The notes under the pieces: generated by a model | What the model was told of the DNA's origin: nothing | Database searches by the model: none | What the model saw: the letters and a program-made list of their open reading frames with translations, nothing else | Translations under genes and position numbers: made by a program | NCBI GenBank assembly: GCA_902579925.1 | Contig: CACHIS010000005.1 | Location: forward strand, 1 to 64,000 | Direction: 5' to 3' | Length of the DNA: 64,000 bases | Source of the DNA: an uncultured Pelagibacteraceae bacterium | GTDB taxonomy: Bacteria; Pseudomonadota; Alphaproteobacteria; Pelagibacterales; Pelagibacteraceae | Shown here: positions 57,305 through 64,000 of the stretch, piece after piece | Layout: each line of letters begins with the position of its first letter | Position numbering within the stretch: the first letter of the stretch is position 1

Positions 57305-57890
57305 TTTTTTTAAAAGCAATTGATCTGTGATCTATTTTATATTTATTAGAAGGTTTCATTTCACCAAAAGTTTTTTTTTTATTTTTTGGAATAAAAATTG
57401 GATCATATCCAAATCCATTTCTTCCTCTTGGATAATTTGAAATTGTTCCCTCAATTTTTCCAGATACGCTTGCAATGATCTTATCCAAATAACATATTGA
57501 AAGCGCACATACGAATCTAGCTTTAATTTTTTTCTTTTTCCAATTTTTATCTTTTTTAAATAATTCTCTAAATACTTTTTTTATTGCCTTATTAAAGTCT
57601 CCCTCAGGCCCACCCCATCTTGCAGAAAAAATTCCAGGTTTTTTATTTAGACAATCAATCTCTAAACCAGAATCATCAGCTAAACAGATCAAATTTGTTT
57701 TTTTTGAAAAATACCTAGCCTTTAATAATGAGTTTTCTTTAAAAGAATTTCCATTTTCGACTGGACTTTTAAGGTTAAATTTGGATGTAGGGTAGTTTTT
57801 AATTGATTTAGGTAATAAATCCCTTATTTCATTAAGTTTACCTTTGTTATTTGTGCCAATTAATAAAGTTTTAATTTTTTTTTTTAACAT
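57288..57890 (-). CDS. rdgB: dITP/XTP pyrophosphatase (RdgB/HAM1)
   Basis: Removes non-canonical purine nucleotides; 200 aa. The motifs LIGTNNKGKLNEI, LADDSGLEIDCLNKKPGIFSAR-like segment, GRNGFGYDPIFIP and the C-terminal DHRSIAFKKI are all present. It is divergent from grpE; only 36 bp separate the starts. Confidence 0.96.
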   Translation of the reverse strand: MLKKKIKTLLIGTNNKGKLNEIRDLLPKSIKNYPTSKFNLKSPVENGNSFKENSLLKARYFSKKTNLICLADDSGLEIDCLNKKPGIFSARWGGPEGDFNKAIKKVFRELFKKDKNWKKKKIKARFVCALSICYLDKIIASVSGKIEGTISNYPRGRNGFGYDPIFIPKNKKKTFGEMKPSNKYKIDHRSIAFKKIKKFL

Positions 57891-57918
57891 CTAGAAATTT
57901 GTGATTTTCTTACCATAT
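57891..57918 (+). promoter_or_regulatory. Heat-shock (sigma-32) promoter-like site before grpE
   Basis: CTAGAAA (57891-57897), 13-bp spacer, TACCATAT (57911-57918). RpoH consensus is CTTGAAA-13 to 17 bp-CCCCATNT; the -35 differs by one base and the -10 by two. The expected transcription start (about 57925) would be almost on the grpE ATG at 57927. Confidence 0.5.
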
Positions 57919-57926
57919 ATGTTCTT

Positions 57927-58586
57927 ATGGAAAAAGAACAAGATCAAAATCCTCAAGGTAATCCATCTACATCAGAAACAAGTATGGATGCTGATCAGAC
58001 TCAAAATGAAGTTGAAAACAAAGATAGCCAATCTGAAAATAATAAAAATACGATAGACGAAGATAGCAAGGATATATCACCAGAAGATAAAATAAAGGAG
58101 CTTGAAGAGAAATTAACAAGATCATTCGCTGAAATGGAAAACCAGCGAAGAAGATTTGAGAAAGAAAGAGAAGATGCTTTTGAGTATGGAGGTTTTGCTT
58201 TTGCAAAAGAAGCCCTAAGTTTAATTGATAATTTAGAAAGGTCTAAAAATATTTTAGAAAATGATGAAAAACTAAAAGAAACTGAAGCTTTAAAAAAAAT
58301 TTTAGAACATTTTGACATAATATACAAAGATTTAATATCTATCTTTAGTAAAAATAATATTAAACAAATAGACAGTTTAAATAAAAAACTAGATCCAAAC
58401 TATCATCAAGCGATGATGGAAATCGAAGACGACACAAAAGATGCAGGGACTATCATCCAAGAAATTCAAAAGGGTTTTACTATTAAAGATCGTTTATTAA
58501 GACCTTCTTTAGTTGGAGTATCCAAAAAAACTAAAAAAGAAACGTCTAAAAATCAAGAAAATAAAGAGAATTTACAGGATAAATAA
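57927..58586 (+). CDS. grpE: Nucleotide exchange factor GrpE
   Basis: DnaK nucleotide exchange factor of 219 aa. The N-terminal ~55 residues are acidic and disordered, then a long coiled coil (KIKELEEKLTRSFAEMENQRRRFEKE) and the C-terminal DPNYHQAMMEIEDDTKDAGTI with GFTIKDRLLRPSLVGVSK. It starts grpE-dnaK-dnaJ; 60 bp to dnaK. Confidence 0.95.
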   Translation: MEKEQDQNPQGNPSTSETSMDADQTQNEVENKDSQSENNKNTIDEDSKDISPEDKIKELEEKLTRSFAEMENQRRRFEKEREDAFEYGGFAFAKEALSLIDNLERSKNILENDEKLKETEALKKILEHFDIIYKDLISIFSKNNIKQIDSLNKKLDPNYHQAMMEIEDDTKDAGTIIQEIQKGFTIKDRLLRPSLVGVSKKTKKETSKNQENKENLQDK

Positions 58587-58646
58587 TGTTTACAACAACT
58601 TGTAGAATTAAAATTAACACATATATGACAATAGTAATTAGAAATT

Positions 58647-60572
58647 ATGAGTAAAATTATTGGAATAGATTTAGGAACAACTAATTCTTGTGTAGCTATC
58701 ATGGAAGGTAGCCAAGCAAAGGTATTGGAAAATGCTGAAGGTGCTAGAACTACTCCGTCTGTAGTTGCTTTTACTGATGAAAAAGAAAAATTAATAGGTC
58801 AGCCCGCTAAAAGACAGGCTGTTACAAACCCTGAAAATACAATTTTTGCTGTAAAGAGACTTATAGGAAGAAATTTCGAAGACCCTACTGTAAAAAAAGA
58901 TATTGAAGCTGCACCATTTAAAATTGTTAATTCTGAAAAAGGCGATGCATGGATAGAGTCTAAAGGTGAAAAATATTCTCCATCTCAAATCTCAGCTTTT
59001 ATTTTACAAAAAATGAAAGAAACAGCTGAAAAATATTTAGGTCAAGCTGTTACTAAAGCAGTAATTACTGTCCCTGCTTATTTTAATGATGCACAAAGAC
59101 AAGCAACAAAGGATGCAGGAAAAATTGCAGGTCTTGAAGTTTTAAGAATTATAAATGAACCTACTGCTGCATCTTTAGCTTATGGCTTAGATAAAAAACA
59201 AAATAAAAAAATTGCAGTTTATGATTTAGGTGGTGGAACGTTTGATGTTTCAGTATTAGAGCTTGGCGATGGTGTCTTTGAGGTTAAATCGACAAATGGA
59301 GACACATTTTTAGGTGGAGAGGACTTTGACAATTTAATAGTGGAATATCTGATTGCAGAATTCAAAAAAGATAACGGGATAGATTTAAAATCCGATAAGC
59401 TTGCTCTTCAACGACTAAAGGAAGCAGCAGAAAAAGCAAAAATTGAATTATCGTCAGCTGAACAGACTGATATTAATTTACCATTTATTACAGCTGACAA
59501 AACTGGTCCAAAACATATAAACTTGAAACTAACAAGAGCGAAACTTGAAGCTTTAGTTGAAGATCTTATAGCTAAAACAATACCTCCATGCAAAACAGCT
59601 TTAAAAGATGCTGGCGTTTCTGCAAGTGAAATCGATGAAGTCGTAATGGTTGGTGGAATGACTAGAATGCCAAAAGTAATAGAGGAAGTAAAAAATTTTT
59701 TTGGTAAAGAACCAAACAAAAGCGTCAATCCTGATGAGGTTGTTGCTATGGGTGCTGCTATACAAGCAGGAGTACTTCAGGGTGACGTTAAAGATGTATT
59801 ACTTTTAGATGTAACTCCTTTATCTTTAGGTATAGAAACTTTAGGTGGTGTATCTACGAAATTAATAGAAAAAAATACAACAATACCAACTAAGAAAAGC
59901 CAAGTTTTCTCCACGGCTGAGGACAATCAACCTGCTGTATCTATTAGAGTGCTTCAGGGTGAGAGAGAGATGGCAACCGATAACAAAATTTTAGGTAATT
60001 TTGAATTAATTGGTATTGCTCCTGCGCCAAGAGGTGTACCTCAAATTGAAGTTACTTTCGATATTGATGCAAATGGAATTGTAAATGTATCTGCAAAAGA
60101 TAAAGGCACCGGAAAAGAACAAAAAATTCAAATCCAAGCTTCAGGAGGATTAAGTGATGAAGAAATAGAAAAAATGGTAAAAGACGCTGAAGCTAATAAA
60201 GAAAGTGATAAGAAAAAAAGAGAGTCAGTAGATGTGAGAAATCAAGCAGATACGCTAATTCACTCGACTGAAAAAAATCTTAAAGAGCATGGATCAAAAG
60301 TGTCTGATTCTGAAAAGAAAGCAATTGAAGATGCTTCAAACCAATTAAAAGAGTGTTTAAAAAGTGAAAATATTGATGATATTAAGAAAAAAACAGAAAT
60401 CTTAGTTCAGGCTTCAATGAAACTTGGAGAAGCAATATACAAATCGCAACAAAATAAAAAACCTGATTCTGATAAAGATGATGGAAATGATGACAAAGGA
60501 AAAAAAGAGGATAATGTTGTTGATGCTGATTTTGAAGAAGTGAAAGACGAAAATAAAGAGAAAAGCGCTTAA
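58647..60572 (+). CDS. dnaK: Hsp70 chaperone DnaK
   Basis: Protein of 641 aa with the nucleotide-binding motifs [31 protein letters not shown], and [12 protein letters not shown], and the substrate-binding domain ending in an acidic tail ([10 protein letters not shown]). It is followed by dnaJ at 28 bp; together with GrpE it forms the Hsp70 machine. Confidence 0.98.
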   Translation: MSKIIGIDLGTTNSCVAIMEGSQAKVLENAEGARTTPSVVAFTDEKEKLIGQPAKRQAVTNPENTIFAVKRLIGRNFEDPTVKKDIEAAPFKIVNSEKGDAWIESKGEKYSPSQISAFILQKMKETAEKYLGQAVTKAVITVPAYFNDAQRQATKDAGKIAGLEVLRIINEPTAASLAYGLDKKQNKKIAVYDLGGGTFDVSVLELGDGVFEVKSTNGDTFLGGEDFDNLIVEYLIAEFKKDNGIDLKSDKLALQRLKEAAEKAKIELSSAEQTDINLPFITADKTGPKHINLKLTRAKLEALVEDLIAKTIPPCKTALKDAGVSASEIDEVVMVGGMTRMPKVIEEVKNFFGKEPNKSVNPDEVVAMGAAIQAGVLQGDVKDVLLLDVTPLSLGIETLGGVSTKLIEKNTTIPTKKSQVFSTAEDNQPAVSIRVLQGEREMATDNKILGNFELIGIAPAPRGVPQIEVTFDIDANGIVNVSAKDKGTGKEQKIQIQASGGLSDEEIEKMVKDAEANKESDKKKRESVDVRNQADTLIHSTEKNLKEHGSKVSDSEKKAIEDASNQLKECLKSENIDDIKKKTEILVQASMKLGEAIYKSQQNKKPDSDKDDGNDDKGKKEDNVVDADFEEVKDENKEKSA

Positions 60573-60600
60573 CATACATTTATCTTACCGAGGTATTTAA

Positions 60601-61725
60601 ATGGCTAAAAGAGATTATTATGAAGTCCTCGGAGTCAATAAAAATGCCTCACAAGAAGAATTAAAGTCTGCCTACCGCAAACTGGCTGTAAAATATCACC
60701 CTGATAAAAATCCAGACAACAAAAGTGCAGAAGACAAATTCAAAGAAGCTAGCGAAGCGTACGGGGTTCTTTCAGACAAATCTAAAAAAGAAAATTATGA
60801 TAATTTTGGTCATGCTGCTTTTGAAAATGGTGGTGGAGGCCAAGGTGGTTTTGGAGGATTTAGTGGCGCAGATTTCTCGGATATTTTTGAAGATTTTTTT
60901 GGAGATTTTGGAGGTGGAAGAAGCTCCAGGAATAGAAGTTCAAATAATAGAGGTTCAGACTTAAGGTACGATTTATCAATTTCTTTAGAAGAGGCGTACG
61001 AAGGTAAAAAACAAAATATACAATTCTCAACTTCTGAAAAATGTAGTTCATGTAAAGGAAATGGATCTAAACCAGGATCTAGTCCTAGTCGATGTTCTTA
61101 TTGTGGAGGAAACGGTAGAGTAAGGTCTAACCAAGGTTTTTTTACAGTTCAACAAACATGTCCTCAATGCGCAGGTAATGGTGAAGAAATAACAGATCCA
61201 TGTTCAGATTGCAACGGTCAAGGGAATACCCGAGCTTCAAAAAAAATAGCAGTGTCTATCCCTAAGGGAGTAGATGACGGAACAAGAATAAGGCTTGCTG
61301 GAAAAGGTGAAGCAGGAACAAGAGGAGGTGCTAGCGGAGATTTGTATTTATTTATTAATGTAAAATCTCACGAATTATTTAAAAGATCTGAGGTGAATTT
61401 GTTTTTTGAGTTTCCAATTTCAATAACTGATGCTGCATTAGGCGCGACAATCGAGATACCAACAATAGATGGTAAAAAAGCAAAAATTAAAATACCTGAA
61501 GGAACTCAGGACGGTAAACAGTTTAGATTAAAAGGTAAAGGTATGCCTTTTATGCGTAGAGGAGATTTTGGAGACCTTTATGTGGAGATAAAAACTGAAG
61601 TGCCGATATATTTAAATAAAGAACAAAGAAATCTTTTAGAAAAATTTAGGGAAATAGAAAATGAAAAATCTAACCCAAGTATCAAAAAGTTTTTTCAAAA
61701 AGCAAAAGATTTTTGGAAAAATTAG
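60601..61725 (+). CDS. dnaJ: Chaperone DnaJ
   Basis: Hsp40 of 374 aa. The J domain has the HPD motif ([10 protein letters not shown]), followed by a Gly/Phe region and four zinc repeats ([32 protein letters not shown]), then the C-terminal peptide-binding part. Spacing from dnaK is 28 bp. 61726-61794 downstream holds nothing recognisable. Confidence 0.98.
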   Translation: MAKRDYYEVLGVNKNASQEELKSAYRKLAVKYHPDKNPDNKSAEDKFKEASEAYGVLSDKSKKENYDNFGHAAFENGGGGQGGFGGFSGADFSDIFEDFFGDFGGGRSSRNRSSNNRGSDLRYDLSISLEEAYEGKKQNIQFSTSEKCSSCKGNGSKPGSSPSRCSYCGGNGRVRSNQGFFTVQQTCPQCAGNGEEITDPCSDCNGQGNTRASKKIAVSIPKGVDDGTRIRLAGKGEAGTRGGASGDLYLFINVKSHELFKRSEVNLFFEFPISITDAALGATIEIPTIDGKKAKIKIPEGTQDGKQFRLKGKGMPFMRRGDFGDLYVEIKTEVPIYLNKEQRNLLEKFREIENEKSNPSIKKFFQKAKDFWKN

Positions 61726-61794
61726 GATATTAAAATCAATATCGAAAATTAATATTTAAGTTGAAATAATTAATACCTAGTTTAATAAATATAT

Positions 61795-62637
61795 ATGATT
61801 ATCTGGATTGCCTCTTACCCAAAAAGTGGAAATACTTGGGTCAGGTCATTTTTAACGGCATATTATTTTTGTAAAAAAGGAGTTTTTGATATTAATAAAT
61901 TAAATTTAATAGAGGACTATCCAAATAAGCAATTTTTTGAAGATACAGTTAAACAAGGTGAAATCCACAAACATTGGGAGTCCTCACAAAAAAATATTTA
62001 TGAAAAAAAAGAGGCAAAATTTCTCAAAACACATAATTCTCTAATAACAGCCTTTGGAAACGATTTTGCTATACCAAAATATACATTAGGAGTAATTTAT
62101 ATAATTAGAGATCCTAGGAATGTGATAACATCAGTGAAAAATCACAATGATCTAGAGTCTTATGATGAGGCATTAGAATTTATGCAAGATGAAAATAAAG
62201 TACTAGAAGATTATCCACATTTAAAAAACTATGCAAAAACTAATATCGTCAATTCTTGGAGGATTAATTATCAATCATGGATAAAAAGTAGATCCTTTCC
62301 AAAACTGATAATTAGATATGAGGATATGATAAATAAACCACTTGAAACTTTTAAAAAACTAGTAGTCTTTGTAAATAGTCTTGTAAGATTAAATGACAAG
62401 ATTGATCAAAAAAAATTAACTAACGCAGTAAACTCAACAGATTTTAAAAGTCTCCAAAATATTGAAAATCAGGGAAAATTTGGTGAAAATGTATATTCGC
62501 TGAAAGATAAAAGAAAAATAAAATTTTTTTATCAGGGACCAGAAAATGATTGGAAAAAAAATCTAGATGAAAATATGATTAATAAAATGAATGAATATTA
62601 TTATAAAGACTTAAAATTTTTTAAATATGAAACCTAA
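61795..62637 (+). CDS. PAPS-dependent sulfotransferase-like protein
   Basis: Protein of 280 aa with the PAPS 5'-phosphosulfate motif SYPKSGNTWVRSF (residues 7-19) and the 3'-phosphate motif YIIRDPRNVITSVKNH. It lacks a signal peptide. The acceptor is unknown; envelope glycans or lipids are possible. It sits between dnaJ and dapB, an uncommon position for this gene, and its end overlaps the dapB start by 11 nt. Confidence 0.85.
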   Translation: MIIWIASYPKSGNTWVRSFLTAYYFCKKGVFDINKLNLIEDYPNKQFFEDTVKQGEIHKHWESSQKNIYEKKEAKFLKTHNSLITAFGNDFAIPKYTLGVIYIIRDPRNVITSVKNHNDLESYDEALEFMQDENKVLEDYPHLKNYAKTNIVNSWRINYQSWIKSRSFPKLIIRYEDMINKPLETFKKLVVFVNSLVRLNDKIDQKKLTNAVNSTDFKSLQNIENQGKFGENVYSLKDKRKIKFFYQGPENDWKKNLDENMINKMNEYYYKDLKFFKYET

Positions 62638-63409
62638 GATAAATTTAGCTATTACAGGATGTCTGGGTAGAATGGGACAACAACTAATTAAATCTGCAAA
62701 AAAAGATAAAAGATTTAAAATCAACAGTCTTACAGAAAACAGAATTCAAAGAAAAAAAATATCTGGTGTTTCTTTAAAACTAAATAGCATAGAAGCTTTT
62801 AAAAAAAGTGATGTTATAATAGATTTTACAATTCCAAAATGTACAATTGAAGTGCTTAAAATCGCTTTTAAGCAAAAAAAAAGAATAGTAATTGGCACTA
62901 CCGGGTTTTCCAAAAGAGAGGAGAGTTTCATTAGAAAAGTTTCCAAAAAAATTCCGATTTTAAAAGCTGGCAACATGAGTCTTGGCATTAATCTTTTGAT
63001 GTATTTAACTGAGATCACATCAAGATCTCTAGATAATAACTTTCAAAGCAAAATTTTTGAAGCGCATCATAAATTTAAGATAGATTACCCATCAGGGACA
63101 GCTATTATGTTGGGTCAAGGAATTGCAAAAGGAAAAAATAAAAATTTCTATAAAATTACAGGTAAAAAATATTTAAATAAGAAAAATTTTCCCTACGGTA
63201 AAAAAATAAATTTTAATTCAATTAGAAGAGGAAAAATTATTGGAGAACATGAGGTTCAGTTTTCTAGTGGTAAGGAAATAATTAAACTTAATCATGAAGC
63301 ATTTGATAGAACACTATATTCAGAAGGTGCTCTTACCGCTGCAAGTTGGTTAATTAAGAAAAAACCTGGCTTATATTCTATGAGAGATTTGATGAATTTC
63401 AAAAAATGA
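62627..63409 (+). CDS. dapB: 4-hydroxy-tetrahydrodipicolinate reductase
   Basis: Lysine/DAP synthesis reductase of 260 aa. Nucleotide motif GCLGRMGQ, GTTGFSKRE, the active-site segment EAHHKFKIDYPSGTA with the catalytic His and Lys, and the C-terminal GALTAASWLIKKKPGLYSMRDL are intact. It overlaps nth by ATGA at 63406-63409. Confidence 0.97.
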   Translation: MKPKINLAITGCLGRMGQQLIKSAKKDKRFKINSLTENRIQRKKISGVSLKLNSIEAFKKSDVIIDFTIPKCTIEVLKIAFKQKKRIVIGTTGFSKREESFIRKVSKKIPILKAGNMSLGINLLMYLTEITSRSLDNNFQSKIFEAHHKFKIDYPSGTAIMLGQGIAKGKNKNFYKITGKKYLNKKNFPYGKKINFNSIRRGKIIGEHEVQFSSGKEIIKLNHEAFDRTLYSEGALTAASWLIKKKPGLYSMRDLMNFKK

Positions 63410-64000
63410 ATGAGACCCAAAGAGCTAAGTTAATATTAAAGGCACTTAATAAAATTTATCCCGATATCAAAGTTCCACTTAAGAGTAGAAATGTTTTTAC
63501 ATTACTAATTTCTGTTCTGCTCTCTGCTCAATGCACAGATGTGAATGTAAATAATGTGACTAAAAATATTTATCCTAAATATTATAAGCCTGATCATTTT
63601 ATAAAGTTAGGAAGAAAAAAAATTGAAACATTAATTAAAAAAATTGGTATTTTCAGAATTAAAGCAAAAAGCATATATAATTTATCAAAAATATTAGTAA
63701 ATAAATATGATGGCAAAGTGCCAAAAACTTTTGAGGAATTGGAAAAATTACCAGGAGTAGGGCATAAAACAGCAAGTGTAGTGATGTCTCAAGGTTTTGG
63801 TCATCCAGCTTTTCCAATAGACACTCATATTCATAGACTGGCTCAGCGATGGGGATTAACTAATGGAAAAAATGTCATACAAACAGAAACTGATCTTAAA
63901 AGATTATTCCCAAAAAAATATTGGAATAAATTGCACTTACAAATAATTTATTATGGAAGAGAATTTTGTAAAGCTAGGGATTGTTATGGATTAAGTTGTA
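63406..64000 (+). CDS. nth: Endonuclease III, 5' part (runs off window)
   Basis: Base-excision glycosylase/AP lyase; 198 codons plus one base visible. The helix-hairpin-helix LPGVGHKTASVV contains catalytic Lys121 and the Asp139 is in FPIDTHIHR. The iron-sulfur loop starts Cys188-x4-Cys193-x4-Cys198, unlike the usual C-x6-C-x2-C. The start overlaps the dapB stop. The last few codons are outside. Confidence 0.95.
   Translation, partial: MNETQRAKLILKALNKIYPDIKVPLKSRNVFTLLISVLLSAQCTDVNVNNVTKNIYPKYYKPDHFIKLGRKKIETLIKKIGIFRIKAKSIYNLSKILVNKYDGKVPKTFEELEKLPGVGHKTASVVMSQGFGHPAFPIDTHIHRLAQRWGLTNGKNVIQTETDLKRLFPKKYWNKLHLQIIYYGREFCKARDCYGLSC

Noticed and set aside
58001-58327. 108-codon minus-strand ORF opposite grpE
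   Set aside because: Ser/Phe-rich reverse translation of an acidic coiled coil; no promoter or homology.
59408-59728. 106-codon antisense ORF in dnaK
   Set aside because: Lies wholly within dnaK and has no recognisable domain; shadow of biased codons.

Overview
The window is a gene-dense, very AT-rich stretch of an alphaproteobacterial chromosome. Gene content and order point to a SAR11 / 'Candidatus Pelagibacter'-like marine bacterium. Typical alphaproteobacterial blocks are irr-fabA-fabB-fabI, tsaB-fur-miaB-phoH-ybeY-lnt-metK, nusA-infB-rbfA-rpsO-pnp, and a Suv3-like helicase followed by ferredoxin and CarD. Genome streamlining is obvious: spacers are minimal, there are many ATGA/TAATG start-stop overlaps, and four convergent gene pairs share one TTAA for both stop codons. 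I see no rRNA, insertion sequence, prophage or CRISPR. Organism assignment is inference from these features, without a database search.

Layout. 1-3000: most of a pyruvate dehydrogenase E1 (aceE) carrying an N-terminal lipoyl domain (minus). 3.1-5.1 kb: a 38-codon ORF, a thiolase (minus), tRNA-Arg(ACG), a small membrane peptide and a hotdog thioesterase. 5.2-9.2 kb: helicase, TerB-like protein, ferredoxin and Lys-rich CarD (plus), closed by a bidirectional terminator shared with a 25-residue Lys/Arg peptide gene (minus). 9.5-11.3 kb: acyl-CoA synthetase and tRNA-Leu(CAA), both minus. 11.4-15.0 kb: YqaA-like protein, DsbB and COQ7 (plus), HNH protein and esterase (minus), HIG1 protein (plus), TlpA-like thioredoxin (minus). 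15.0-18.5 kb: argH-lptM-lysA-plsC (plus). 18.5-22.4 kb: dnaN, dnaA, rpsT and mutM (minus). 22.5-27.6 kb: ubiE-ubiB-coaBC-dut-moeB-SH3 protein (plus).

27.6-31.5 kb is the most accessory-looking part, all on the minus strand: irr, then katG, an Fe(II)/2-oxoglutarate hydroxylase and a DUF2061 membrane protein, followed by a Cys-rich small protein. Two similar palindromes resembling the alphaproteobacterial Irr box lie in front of katG and between irr and fabA. The simplest reading is an Irr-controlled iron/peroxide module next to the unsaturated fatty acid genes fabA-fabB-fabI (31.6-34.1 kb, plus). 

34.1-47.1 kb (minus) is the translation and RNA-processing block, with truB and rimP missing from their usual places. 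metK, lnt, ybeY, phoH, miaB, fur and a short tsaB follow. 47.1-57.9 kb carries a polysaccharide deacetylase, Bax-like glucosaminidase, NfuA-type protein, trpS, murJ, a malic enzyme split by a one-base T-run difference, a BON lipoprotein, rsmI, an LppC-like protein and rdgB. 57.9-61.7 kb is grpE-dnaK-dnaJ with a heat-shock-like promoter in front of grpE. A sulfotransferase gene, dapB and the 5' part of nth close the window.
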